From assembly GCA_905331475.1 (NCBI GenBank), contig CAJNYU010002679.1, positions 164,221 through 228,220 of the forward strand: a stretch of 64,000 nt of DNA, read 5' to 3'. Positions 42,742 to 55,142 of the stretch are shown one piece after another; positions within the stretch are counted from its first letter, which is position 1, and each line of letters begins with the position of its first letter. The DNA is from Rotaria socialis (Eukaryota > Rotifera > Eurotatoria > Philodinida > Philodinidae). The notes beneath the pieces were generated by a model. It did no database searches, was not told where the DNA came from, and saw nothing but the letters and a program-made list of their open reading frames with translations. Made by a program: the position numbers and the translations under genes.

Positions 42742-44829
42742 ACACAATTAATTACATGGCAAGAGACAAAAACAGTGATGTAGTTTAATCCGGTTTCTGT
42801 GATGTTCATTTTTTCTTCTTCTTTTTCACGTGCTAAATCATCCGAAGATATAAGAAATCATTTGTTTTCTTTTTGTATTTTGATTTTTGCGTGTTCCATA
42901 TTGCTTGCCTATTCTTTATTGGTTGTTTGTCATTTAACGATCATACTCTCGAGCAAGTGCTACGTTAGTTTGTTAGAGTTTTTTTTTCTCCTTTCATGTA
43001 TATAAACAAGAACAACTGGAGTAATATATTATTACTCCATGTGATCAACTTAAATATATACGCTAGCATTCTTATATTTTAATTATCGTTTATTATGTAT
43101 ATCTTGAAATGTCCTTAGAACTTATCAGATTTCTAGCAACCAACCAATAGCTCATAGAAAACTTTTTTCTGAATTCGACTTACGTGAACAATGTATAACA
43201 TATGAAGTACAAATTCATTAGATTATACTTGCCAATCTAAATAGATTATTATGTATAAAATAATATGATGATATCTAATTAACTAAATGTGTTAGTCAGA
43301 AAGTTTGCGATCATAGACAGATTTAGGTTATTTTGTACTCATCAATTTACTACAAAATGGAATACAAGAATGTTTAGCTATGTTTAGTACTTTTTCATGT
43401 TATCGGAGTAGACTGGAAACTATTCTACTCTGATTATTGTCACCGTTACAAACGAAGAAATAATTCATGCAAACACTTTATTTAGTTAGAAAATTCAATA
43501 GATCGTTCAACTGTGTTTTAAATTTCTTGTAGATGTATTTTACGATATAGACTATTTTCATTGAACACGCTTGAAATAGAATATAGAATGCATTGCTCGA
43601 TAGATATATATTGTTCAAAAAGTTGATACTATGAAAAATATACTTCAAAACTAAAAATTCCAACACTTTCGCAAAATATTGGTTACAAAATCGGTCAAAA
43701 CAATACTGCGACACAGCAGTATGACTGTGTATTAGTGAACAAACAAGACTCATAAAAAAAAACTGTGTACGACTCAATATAATATGTGTACCGTCGTAAA
43801 AGATCAAATAAGCCTCGTTCAGGCCTATTATTTTTGCCATAAATCTAGCCATGCTTGACGATCATATGTACCATGTGTGTCATAAATAGCGTATTTACGA
43901 CTAATATCAAATGCTTGTATACAATAACCGTATTTTTGTTGTAAATACAGAGTATTCCAATTTTATATATTTAGCATAAAGAGCTGTACGCTATTGGTTA
44001 ATATTGTGTTTTGACATACTTTTTCTCTGTAAGAGTAGGACTGACATTTTACTATATGCCCTTGACCCGTAAATAGCATTAGAAATCCACGCATACATTT
44101 CTATTGGAAATATTTTCAGTAACTGAGTATTTTAAACTGTAGTTCTATCTAGGTATATATTTCTTCAGCAAAATGCGCAGCTTTAATTACTCAACCATTC
44201 ATTGATTCCGATTTAAATAAAGAGAAATATTTGTGTGATGAAAGAATGATAATAAGAACAGTGAGGTCAATGTCTACTACCGCATGATAGTGAGAGGGAT
44301 CTAATGCATAAGTTCAGCTATTTTTCCTGAATATCATAAATGTAAAATTTCCATTGTTTCATAATACTCTTTTGTAAACATTTTATTTGTAAAAACTATC
44401 AGCTCACACAACTCTGTCATTCAACACTATTCCTTTTCTCTTATGAAAATAAAGACAAAAGTAACAGTCAATTATTACTATTATTTATTTTCGCAAAACT
44501 TAGCATAAATATAATATACCATTTATGCACGAGTTTCACATCAATTGAGTACAGAAATCAGAGAAGAATGAAGAGACCAATATTCACAAATGGCGTATAA
44601 GTAGTCGATGAAATGTAGCAGTACTGGATTTAAGTAAGTAAATGATGAGCCTTCGTAAAAAAATATGCAATTAGCATACAAGATACATACAGATATAGTC
44701 CCTTGTTGCAACGATAGAAAGACGTTGAAGGTTGATGACATGAAATATAACAATTTAACAGTTGATTAAAACCATAATAGGTGTTCATTCACGCAGACTG
44801 AAATATCGACGGTGGTGCATAAGAAGTAT
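42742..44829. other. Gene-poor stretch downstream of the laminin-G gene
   Basis: About 2.1 kb of AT-rich DNA. Open frames at 42799-43005, 43478-43852 (-) and 44541-44753 (-) carry no recognisable domain. Nothing else is seen. Confidence 0.45.
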
Positions 44830-45047
44830 CCAGGTCGAGGTTTATGGAGACCATATACGATCGTATATCACCGTGTCGTATACGGAAAAATACGACCATA
44901 TATGGTAAAACACGGGGCAATACGGAGATCGTATACGGGCTCAATGTGCAGGAATCGTAAACGATCGTTTTTTGTTTCCGTATATGGTCGTATTTCGCCG
45001 TATTTTTCCGTATACGGCCGTAAACGACCGTGTCTGTTCGGCCTGGG
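44830..45047. mobile_element. CGTATACG-rich palindromic MITE-like repeat, copy A
   Basis: A GC-richer island of about 218 bp bounded by CCAGGTCGAGG and the inverted CTGTTCGGCCTGG. Inside it is packed with repeats of CGTATACGG, CGTATATGG and CGTAAACG in both orientations, for example 44862-44890 and 45000-45030. A second copy with the same ends and same internal words lies at 54863-55142. The 80-residue open frame covering it is a by-product of the repeat. It is probably a small non-autonomous DNA element; no transposase is visible. Confidence 0.7.
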
Positions 45048-48000
45048 TAGCTGATTTTTTTATGATAAATGATTACGCCGTGAAGCTTGCAAGAATTATA
45101 TATTAGATTTAATCCAAGTTCAGCAAATTCGTTTCGAATGTAATGATCCTTTTTAATTTTTGTCCATTATGAAGGTAGTGCATCGTTAAGAAAAAATTTT
45201 CTTATTTTTTGTTAATGTAATTTATACTGTATGGATAAGCAACAGCTCTCGTGTAATTGGCAAGATGGTTTATTCGCTGAAAGTTTGTTTTCTTAATTTG
45301 TTCGTGTGATAACTATTGCGCTAGATATCTTGTGTTTCAAGTTAAGCTGTCTCTTTTGATTAATTTCGTATAGAACTTCGAGAGATATTAGGCTCTCCGA
45401 ATATGATTGTTCGAGAACAAATTTTCTTTCTTTTAGCTGAACATGGAATAAATGACACGCAGAATGTTGAATCACCAAAAACATTTTTCATATAAAATGA
45501 CTTGAAAAAATAGATTGAAATAATGAAAAGGTTACTTCTGTGCGATTATATACATCTACTTAATATGCAGAAAACGTTTTCGTATTCCAATTTACTGAAG
45601 AGAATTATTTAATGAAGTTAGTATACATTTGCAAATAAATGGTTGAGCTCTCATAAACTATATGATGCATATGTTCAACAACAAATGGCCGAACACTCTA
45701 AATTTTACTCTCAAGATTAAAATTCATCCTACATGGACTGAATCAATAATGTTACAGAGCTTCGCGAAAAACCTAGCGTAGACTTTGTTCACAACAAGAT
45801 TTCGAAAGTTTGAAATCAGTAAGATCAAGAAAAAAGTTTACTTTACATTTTTACGACAAAATGTTGTCTCATCTCTTCTAAAATGACGAAGGTAATAAAT
45901 TTGAAAAGCCTCACGTTTCATCCTGCCTGTCTCTATAGATAATCTTGTCTAAACCATATGGCTACGAATTCTATTTTATTTTATTTCCATACAAAAAATA
46001 GAGACCGACCACGGAGACAGTTGATCTAACGTAAGAAGCATTGCTATTAAAAAGTGAATCAATGAACTAATCAATATATTAATAAGTTGAAAATGTAGGA
46101 AGAGAAAATGTTAAAGAGCTATTCTTATTTCTCTTAGTTTCATGAAACAAATTTATGAAATAAGAAAGAGACCGAAGTAATCTGAATCTGAATCATATTA
46201 CAACTATATAGTCTTAATTTTTATTAAAAAACAAATTCAATGGTACCTGTGATAAGTTTAGCGTGTTTACATTTTCAATGAATTGTTGTAGAAATGGTTC
46301 AATATCACTTTTGAAACCCTTCAGTTTGTACGATGATGTTTTATCATATAAATTGAAGTTCATATTTGTTGATTGAATTTTTGATGCACGATCTAGAACC
46401 ATAAAGTTCATACAGTTTCTGCTTTTTTAATTTCGTGCAAACCTTCTGGATGGATTATGCATCAGTATGTAACAGATAGATAAATAAAACATTCTCTTCT
46501 TGGTATTTCCTTTGAGCAGAGTTACAATGCACTTTTAAAATCAGATAAACTTCATAAAATCGTTCACTTGATCATTAACATTCCCTATGAATAATCGTGT
46601 CAGTGAGTTGGCTGTGGATTCTTAATTTTGACGTTTTCCAACAAGATGAAACTACTTTTGTGTCTCATACTGATATGTTCGTAGTAGCAAGATATACCAC
46701 TTATTAGTGTACTTTATTTCGATTTTCGATGAGCGATGGAATCCCAACATGTTAATGTATGATATAGCTGTTACTTCGTTGCAAATCAATCTACTTTACG
46801 AGCTCTTGTATTATTTTTAAATAAGTGCTGTTGTGAATATCTGTACACCTATCGCATATAACGCAGAATGATTTTCTTTTCGTATACGTTTAAAACGTAT
46901 AGATCAATGGTGGTGTAATCTTCAAAAATACCAGTAGCAAATATAAGCACCACATCAATTCCGATCAAATACAAACGATGACTATCAAATAGATATATAC
47001 TTACAGAATGAATGATTGAACTGGAACTATAAATCCGTGATCTCTGTATTTTTTCACAAAAACTGTTTGCTTTGCAGAGGGAACATTTGTTAAACGTATA
47101 CTCATCTACTAATGTAATTCTATAGGTCATATACCGATACACTCATCTAAACGAGAAAGAGCATATAAGGAAATGAACATAGCATGGTTTACATGGCGCT
47201 CACACCTTATGAAACGATTGAAATCAATAAAAAAGTAACTGTTTAGTAGGAAGTTTGATATCGAAAGAACTGTAAAAAATCTGGTAATGTCAGTTAATTG
47301 TCTGGAACTATGTAATGTTGTAGATATATATATACTCGTGTAAACGGTGATGAAATATTTTCTGATATTAATTGGTGTTATCTCCAGTGTTTAATACGAA
47401 TAAATCTCAATTACAATTCCAGCGAATTTTTATTCTCTTTTCAGCTGTTTTGGCAAATTTTATTCACATGTATATGTACACGTGTAGGTTATATAACATG
47501 TTATAATAGAGAGAATATAAGAGAATCTATTACGGGATAGCCTCCTTTTTCAATAATATCGATATCGTACTAATTAGTGGAACACGTGAAATAAGAAACA
47601 AACGACGGAAGAATTATCGTAGACAACATGAATGATACGCATATTTACATTAGATACAAAGAACTATATGTATATATCGCTTCTTTTTTTCTTTCGTGCA
47701 TGTTTATCCGATTCATCTATTTACCTGAATAATATAACGTGTTGAACGACGACTCGTGCAATTTTATGATGGGTTACAGCGAAGTACGATGGGAATAGGT
47801 ATAGTATCAGTTTCTGCGATCGCTTATGACGCCGCTTCTGCCAGTTTAAATGATTGATCTGCATATTAAATACTGAGTTAAAACATCGATAGTAGCACCT
47901 CTAATCGATTATATGTATATTTTGATTTGAGTTTTTGGCTGTAACTTATTTCCTTGTATGTGTTTATATAAATTTTCATCATAGTATATTTCATTCTTTC

Positions 48001-50423
48001 ATTACAATCTATACAGATATAGATATGCGTGAATGTGTCATTATTGTCTTTCCTTTTCTAATAAAATAGAAGTGCTAGAAGTTAGATGATATTAAAAAGG
48101 TTTCAGAAATAAAAACCGATAGGAACTTTGCAAAACCGGTAACTGAGCCCGATCATCAGATTCCTGCACACCCAGTTGGAAGTTTATGGAATCCGGTGAC
48201 TGAAAACATTGGCCTGGGAAGTCTCTTGTAAAAATTAAAACTGTATACTGACGTGTATGACATATATCATGATATGAGTCTAATAGTTTTACGGTTCGTT
48301 CATATTAATATAATATGACTAGGTCGTAAAATAATTATTATGTTTGTCTTTATCCTAATCTATTTATGGTTCATGAGTATAAGGCTTATAAACTATAACT
48401 TCTTTGGCGAAATAAGATCGATGCGTGTCTCATGAAATATTTGGTATATCGTGATATAATAGCTAAATGATGTCAGAGATGATCATCAATTCGTGCTAAG
48501 ATATCCGATATCATTGAAAATCCGATGAAAACTACGTGTTGAATAAGAGATACAAAAAACTGTATTCAATATCGCAAAATCAATTAAAAAATAACACTAT
48601 TGATATAAAGAGTCTATTTTGCGACAGAAAAAGATTTCATAAGCATTCAGTGAGTAGATCACATCAATTATCATTCACTTGAAATGCATAGCTATAGACA
48701 TCAGTTGCTAATGATCGCTTTTTACTCTTTTGATTTGTATGATACTATACAAGAGTAGCACAATTACCAGATAGATTTTCTCATTCATCAAACTTTTGTA
48801 ACTATTTTTAGGCAAATAAAGGAGAAATATTGTTTAATTACGCTCGTTGCCGGTTGTAGAGTAAATTTCATCAGGAAAATAAAACTATGTCATAAATGAT
48901 CATTTATACAGTCATTATATAAGGTCATTATTTACAAAAGTTTAACAGGAGAAGAAAATTCAAACTTATGCACAAATATAACTCGACGGTTTGTTTATTA
49001 AAATAAATTAACATTAATAGTATTTCTTAAGATTTTCTGTTGAAATCGAAAAATTGTGAAGTTAAAAACTTTTTATATAGTATAAAAAAATATTGTTTAT
49101 CGAATAATTCTTGTTCTCCTTTGTAACATGAAACAAAAGTAGAATCTTTACATCAGGCAAAACATCTGCAAAGTAAAAGTTTTAATCAAATGTAAAGAGT
49201 CAGCAAGAAAAAAATCAATTTACATATTAGTGATGAGTAGTTTCATCGGCAAGCACACCTAATAACACATGCCTCAACGAAAAATCGTTTGATCAGTTTC
49301 AATAGCTTTTAGCAATTCTGAGTGCTAGTGTTTTTATTCATACAGGTAATTTACCGGCATCAAATTCTGCGATACATCGACTGCATGTAAAAAGAGCTTC
49401 TTCTTCTTCTTCTTCTTCTTCTTCAAGTCAACGAAATGGTGAGAGAAGTTCGGTGATATAAGATAAGCAGCAAAAAATCCACTAAACGATCAAAATCATT
49501 GATTTGAGAAATCATACTCAAATGAATTTTACTCGAGAAAGAAACAGTTCGAGTCAAAAGAATCAATGAACGAAAAATTCAACCAAACTGTCATAATTCT
49601 AGAAATGTTAATAAATGCATAAGTTCAACAGTCTGCTTCAAATAAAAAACTTGAAATAAATCAACATGAAAAGAAGATTAAGCTAGGAAATTTTTTCATA
49701 TGATTACTTATTCCAGTAGCCATACCAGATGGTACACTCACAATCGCCTCTAAGAATACGATACGTCTCATCTATTGCTTTTCTTGGTCAATATTCGTTT
49801 TTGATTCAGGAGATTTATACGCATAAACAATCAAACTATCCAAAAAGCATCATAGTGCACGTCATTTTAACAGTATTGATTTCTTCTTTCAAATAAATTT
49901 CATGTCACAAAGAATATTTTTTCACGACTACTTTATCAAGTATTTTGTTAGCAACAAAATCGAAATAGCAATCTAGTTTGATTTACTCTGTTCATAAGTT
50001 TTATCAAAAAAAACTTCATAGATAAAATAGATAGAAGATCTAGTGATGAGCTGTTCATCTGTATACACACCTACTTCCTTCGTATACAATTTAGGTTTAA
50101 TGCGCATTTGCAACAATGCTGCTGCATAGAATTCATCTTTTCAATAATGAAATAATAAAATTGAAAAGGTGGTTGATTATCTAATCTATATGAATGTATT
50201 TTTAATTATTCCCAGCACTAATTAATGCTAATGTAAAACTCTACAATGTGTAGTCTCTCCAAATTGAATCAAAATCAATAGAGATTTCGAGTTCATTCGA
50301 AAAACAACAACTTTTATTTTATTCTAAATCATGTTTAAATGCAACACTCGTTAGTAAATACTTTATTTAACATAGAATTAGTTAATTGCACACACGTACA
50401 CACAGGACACAGCAAATATCAGA
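45048..50423. other. Gene-poor AT-rich stretch
   Basis: About 5.4 kb with no supportable gene. The open frames at 45293-45484, 46214-46411 and 46849-47142 (all -) lack domains and splice partners. A TTC run lies at 49397-49424. Enhancers or unannotated noncoding RNAs could be present but cannot be seen by eye. Confidence 0.45.
49397..49424. repeat. TTC trinucleotide microsatellite
   Basis: Nine or so uninterrupted CTT/TTC units in intergenic DNA. Confidence 0.9.
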
Positions 50424-51179
50424 TTATTTCATGGCAATCTTTCTTTTGACATAGCGAGCTTTCACTTGTTCTACACATTTGTGTGCAAGAAAAAGCATAC
50501 TTGAAGTAAGTAAATAAAAAATTACAGAATAAATGATTTTTTCATCTGGCATTTTAGTTTTAAACCAATTCGAAGCCAGTCCAAGAACTATTACGAAACA
50601 AGACATAGTAAACAGAAGTACACCTGATGTTGCATGATAAATACGAAGTTTTGCATGAGTTAATCCTAACGAACGAATATATCGTTGAAGAATAGTCAGA
50701 AGAAGACCACCAGTCGATTGTAATAATGACCAAATAAACACAGTGAATCCGATCAAGCCGTGCCTATAATAAACAAATAATTAAAAACGTCATTCACTAA
50801 ATATTAATTTTATTTACCAGCTAGTAAAATGTGATTTGTTGCCTTGTTCTTTCCTAAGATAGATTGCTGTAAAAGCAATAATTGAACAAATGATAGAACC
50901 AACTTGAAATAGTGAATGAATGAGAATTTGTTTTCGTTTCGTTATTGGTGCCGATCGAGATGTATTATCCACTGAAAATATATTTATTGCTTGGAACATA
51001 AAGCCAAGATACTAAAATAGACTAGCTTTATGGATCTATTTTGACTATTTATCGATGCATTAACTTACACTAACAGCCATAAGGGATGGATGGAATTTAA
51101 AAATACCATCTTCCCGTATAGATAATATAGCAAATAGTAATACAAGTGATATCGAAACAATAGTAGCTACTGTTCTCAT
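50424..51179 (-). CDS. CYB561D2: Cytochrome b561 domain transmembrane reductase, CYB561D2-like
   Basis: Minus-strand exons are complement(51069-51179), complement(50818-51011) and complement(50424-50763), giving 214 residues against about 220 in vertebrates. Six hydrophobic segments are visible. Histidines at 30 (KFHPSLMAVS), 69 (LIHSLFQV), 103 (SWHGLIGF) and 145 (RIYHATSG) have the spacing expected of the four ligands of the two b-type hemes. KEQGNKSHF and LRIYHATSG are typical of the CYB561D branch. These proteins move electrons from ascorbate across a membrane, reducing ferric iron or monodehydroascorbate in vesicles or ER. The gene lies 282 bp downstream of ARPC4 on the same strand, and an acceptor-like TTTAG lies one base before the ATG, so it might be a downstream trans-spliced gene. 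D2 versus D1 cannot be told apart with certainty. Confidence 0.9.
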
Positions 51180-51180
51180 T

Positions 51181-51182
51181 CT
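51181..51182 (-). other. Candidate 3' splice site one base before the b561 start codon
   Basis: On the minus strand ATTATATATTTAG is followed by A and then the ATG at 51179. A leader exon, either cis or a trans-spliced leader, would attach here. Confidence 0.5.
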
Positions 51183-51257
51183 AAATATATAATCAATCAA
51201 CGTTTTTATGATTAGAAAAACTTTTGCATAAATAGATATATGGAATGCTATCAAACT

Positions 51258-51279
51258 TATATATATATATATATATATT
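51258..51279. repeat. TA dinucleotide microsatellite
   Basis: About eleven TA units between ARPC4 and the b561 gene. Confidence 0.85.
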
Positions 51280-51461
51280 AAAAGCAATAATAAAAAACCA
51301 CGTTGAATCAACCTTTATATAGTCATTTCGTACGCGAAAAAAATGAAGGGATAAGTTTGCCTTTAAGATTGATATACATTGTTTTTCCAAAAGAAGCAAA
51401 CAAGAAAAAAGCACAAAAAAAGACATTCGTTCGTACTACATTGTAAATAAGAAGTGAACAA

Positions 51462-52225
51462 TCAGTTGAATTTTTTCAAGAATTCTTCAGCGCACATTCG
51501 TGCACGTGAACTAACAGCCAATTTCATTTCACTAATTTCTTTATCGATTTCTTCCAAAAAATAAATTATAAAATCAACCAAACGATGTTTATACATAGTT
51601 TCAGCATGGAAATTTGTAATTAAAAAGCTAATATCATATTCCTAGATAAAAAAAAACATATCAATAGATTAATTGAAAACAAACAAGCAAATATGAATTT
51701 CACATACAGGAATAGGTTTTCGACGAAGTATATGGAAGTCATCAGCACGTTGCATCATAAAGCGCATTAATCGTTTGCATAAAATTTTCTCGAGATCATC
51801 TGCCTGTAAAATAAAATTTAAAATTTATATTTTTATCAAAAAATTACTCTACTTGTTTAACACCAATACTGATTCGAACAGAGTTAACTGAACCTTCAAT
51901 AAGAATTCGTTCATTTTGATTACGACTTATCGTGACTGGATTAAGTAACAATTGTTTCGATGATCTAAATAATTAAAAGTAGGCAGGAATTTCTTTTTTT
52001 TTTGCAGAAAAGTATAACTTACTTCACTTCAACTTCAGGTTTATTATGGCGTTCAACAACTTGGGATTCAAAGTTTTCAATACAGAATGCTGCTTGAAGT
52101 GTTGCACGAATAGCGTCGAGATATGGCTTATGAGCTGATGTCTGTATGAATCATAAAATAATATGATTGAAAAATAAAGCATATAAATAAATAGAACTTA
52201 CTCTAGGAGGTACCGGTTGCGTCAT
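51462..52225 (-). CDS. ARPC4: Actin-related protein 2/3 complex subunit 4
   Basis: Minus-strand exons are complement(52202-52225), complement(52023-52141), complement(51853-51964), complement(51708-51803) and complement(51462-51641). The product has 176 residues; human ARPC4 has 168. It is a core subunit of the Arp2/3 complex that nucleates branched actin filaments, and with ARPC2 it forms the clamp on the mother filament. Highly conserved blocks include [59 protein letters not shown] and [12 protein letters not shown]. The extra length is an eight-residue N-terminal exon, MTQPVPPR, before the conserved start. The b561 gene follows closely on the same strand. Confidence 0.97.
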
Positions 52226-53000
52226 TTTGGGATGCGTACAGGAGGATAATAGGTTAGATCGAGATACAAGAGAGAAAAAGCCACAAATCGATAGTTGATA
52301 AACAAATGGACAAATACGGACGATGAATAAGATACAAAAAAAAACGACGTGAAAAAATAAAATGATTCGTTCTTTAATACTGCTGTGTGAGCATTTTATC
52401 CTCCGATCTCAGCGAATAGTAGCGGCATCTGTTGAGAGATTTATTCGGGGAAGATATATGACATTCACATCAGAAATAAGAATTGAATTCGAAAGAAAGA
52501 TTACTATTCAGATGAATGCATCCTTCAATTACTGATTAAATGCGAAATTACAAATATGATGCTGTTACGTGTTGCATTCTCACACAAACACTGTGTGAAC
52601 TGAGGATCACATCGTACGAATATACTTTTTTTTCAACATTTCACTCTGAGCAAAAATACAGGGTGCCGTATTCTATTATAAAACTTGATTAATGTATTGA
52701 ACAGAAAATATAAACTAGTTTATTTCACTATACTGTATTGATATTTGCTAAGATCTAAAGTTGTGCCTGTAGAACGCTATTTATATTGAATCATTATGTT
52801 CACCGCAATTTTCGGTTCATTACATACTAAAAAATGAATCTTAATGAATATTTTCTTTTTTGAGTGTTGACTCAATAATGAAATTAATTACAGTAAAGAT
52901 AGCAATTAAAAACACAGTATGCATTTTACATGTCACAAAAGTATGAAAACAATCGATTATTTACAAAACAAAATTTAAACATATAACTGTTTCAATGTAC
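52226..53000. other. ARPC4 upstream region and 3' flank of the Cys-rich gene
   Basis: About 775 bp that should hold the ARPC4 promoter (minus strand) and the 3' end of the neighbour. No gene or assignable regulatory motif is seen. Confidence 0.4.
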
Positions 53001-53357
53001 TCATTGTTCATACTGAAATAAGAGTCTAAGGCCAAACCATATAAAAAGTACTAAGACTAATAAAAAGCGTAGAGCGCAATGTAATTTGTACAACATATAT
53101 GTGGCACTTTCATCACCAAAATAGTAGGCCATTATTATTTCAGATTTCAGTAAGTCCTCGATACTTTGCGATGTAAGTTTACATCCACAGTCTGCTTCCG
53201 TTTGCCAGCACTTTTCAGGACAGTAACAGTCAGCATTTCCGTCATTTGACGAACAAACTACGCCATCAGTTGTAATAAATGCATCAATTGTGTCTATGAA
53301 TCCTGATAATAGAAGTATTAAAACACACAAACGACCAAATGCGGAAAAAAAACACAT
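53001..53357 (-). CDS. Small Cys-rich protein with signal peptide and C-terminal membrane segment
   Basis: A single open frame of 118 residues. The N-terminus has a signal-peptide-like hydrophobic stretch (about 9-26, LCVLILLLSGFIDTIDA). Six cysteines cluster at 35, 44, 46, 50, 57 and 59 in a CYCPEKC...CGC pattern, suggesting a small disulphide-bonded extracellular module. A second hydrophobic segment lies at about 96-113 and could anchor the chain. I do not recognise the family. The ordered layout makes a real gene likely, although it is intronless and short. It might be a cell-surface or secreted defence or signalling peptide precursor, but nothing in the sequence settles this. Confidence 0.6.
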   Translation of the reverse strand: MCFFSAFGRLCVLILLLSGFIDTIDAFITTDGVVCSSNDGNADCYCPEKCWQTEADCGCKLTSQSIEDLLKSEIIMAYYFGDESATYMLYKLHCALRFLLVLVLFIWFGLRLLFQYEQ

Positions 53358-53879
53358 CGTGAAATTATTGACTGGAAATTGAAAAATTGCATATGCTCAA
53401 TGTCAACATTTTTTATTTATGCAACAAGAAATTCAACAAACGATATGAATAAATATGTCATGCTTTATTGCTCATGAGTGAGTCATTTTCTCTTCACTAC
53501 AATATAAATTACCTTTGGGTGGCGAGTAATTTTTCCTATTTGTTTCAAATTTACTTATTTCTACTACACAGTTAGACTAACAGTTGGTTTAATGAAGCAT
53601 CGTAGTGCTAAGTCACTCACTTTATTTTTTACGAGATAAAATTTTTTCGATCATTGTAACTCTATGTGATAGAAGAAAACAGCATAGTTTATACTTTAAG
53701 TTTACTCGGATTACATGAAAGTATTTTTTTTTATGAATTAAACTTGTTTTAAAGCACTTTGATTATAACTGAAGTCTACTGATTTTTATTCCTTGAATTT
53801 TATATTGAAACTTTCGTAGTTCCCTGCCTTGTCATAGATAACAATCGACTGATTGAGAAAAATTTAAGCAATATATTAA

Positions 53880-54717
53880 CTAGATGGTAATCGAGTTTCA
53901 CTCGTATACGAAATGCGGTGCGAAGCACGAGTCGAGTACCCGCAAAAATAAAAAATTTAACGGAAATGGAACAAGCAATCTTAAAATTAATTAGACATCG
54001 TTATGGTCTGATTAGTTTCATATTCGCTTGAAGTATACACCTTTTCCTGTCTTCAGCAGTTGTAATAAAAAACAAAAAATAATTAATGCGGTGCGAAGCA
54101 CAGCATTTATGTAGTCCGTCGCGAGTTTTTTTTTAATGCGATGCGAAGCAGAAGCATTTCTGTAGTCCGTCGCGAGTTTTTAATGCGATGCGAAGCAGAA
54201 GCATTTATGTAGTCCTTCGAGGATTTTTTTTTTCTTTTACTTTCTCGACGTACGCATCACAAGTCGCCATTTTGTGTCGCGATAATCTCGAGAACCGAAA
54301 ATCGTAGAAAACGCGTTGAAACGTGAGATCGAAGTATCAAGATCGAACTTGAGAAATCTTTTTTCGATTCTTTAAAGTGAATTTCCGTTCACTCAGAAAT
54401 GTGGTTCGAAAATGACGAAAATGAAAGAAATTTATCAAGAGATAATTAAAGTGACGTCATGAACATATGTTAGCCACTATAGCCTGTTCATTTACAGCTG
54501 ATCTAAGATAATGAATCATGGAGATAATTAATCGATCAATCGAAATCAATCTATAAGAATGTATCGCTAAGTAAGAATAGAGTTTTCTCAGTGATGAATT
54601 TCATCATGTCGACATAAAAAAGTTTTCAAGATTTCTCTGAATTGAAGATTTTTCCTGGATCGAGATTCCTGCTTCGCATCGCATTTCGTATTCGAGTGAA
54701 ACTTGAATACCATCTAG
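53880..54717. mobile_element. CTAGATGG-ended MITE-like element with internal tandem repeats
   Basis: The ends are inverted copies of about 49 bp: CTAGATGGTAATCGAGTTTC at 53880 and its partner in 54669-54717 (CGAGTGAAACTTGAATACCA on the plus strand, then TCTAG). Both arms contain the AAATGCGRTGCGAAGCA word. No transposase frame is seen. Elements of this style are non-autonomous DNA transposons. The flanks read ...ATATTAA and TTTAGAA, so a clean target duplication is not obvious. Confidence 0.75.
54084..54230. repeat. Three tandem copies of a ~48 bp unit
   Basis: Each unit contains AATGCGRTGCGAAGCA, GCATTTMTGTAGTCC and TCGCGAGTTTTT or a variant. Units begin near 54084, 54134 and 54181. They lie inside the CTAGATGG-ended element, and the first half of the unit also occurs in its terminal repeats. 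Confidence 0.8.
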
Positions 54718-54862
54718 TTTAGAATTGTTTAATTGTTTTTTCAGAGACATGTATACAATAGGATTAAGAGTTTGTTGTATTTTTAGGATTTATCCTCTGT
54801 CAAAAAATATGACGTTAGCGGTAAATTATTTCTGGAAAATATGAGCTATCAGAATCAAACAA

Positions 54863-55142
54863 CCCAGGTCGAACAGTACGGTCCGTATACGGTTACTTTA
54901 CGACTATTTTCCGGGCGAAAGTTTGCCGTAATATCTGGCGCAGTAATACGGACCGTATGATCATGAGAGTACGGAGCACAAACAGTCGTAAACCATGAAA
55001 ATTCAGTCCCGTTTACAGTACCGTATTACTGTACCAGGTATTACGGGCAAATACGGTCTATTTACTGCCGTAAATACACCGTTTGGACATCATTTACCGT
55101 TGATAAACACATTGTAAACGAGTCCGTTTTGATCAACCTGGG
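54863..55142. mobile_element. CGTATACG-rich palindromic MITE-like repeat, copy B
   Basis: Bounded by CCCAGGTCGAACAG and the inverted TGATCAACCTGGG, with internal repeats of CCGTATAC, CGTAAAC, ACCGTAT and TACGG in both orientations. It has the same ends and internal vocabulary as copy A at 44830-45047 but is diverged and about 60 bp longer, so this is a dispersed family and not a chance GC island. Confidence 0.7.

Noticed and set aside
44812..45054. 80-residue Tyr/Arg-rich open frame
   Set aside because: It is a translation of the CGTATACG repeat array, and repeats alone explain its composition.
49397..49424. TTC array as part of a CRISPR or regulatory array
   Set aside because: It is a simple microsatellite with no spacers, in a eukaryotic genome.
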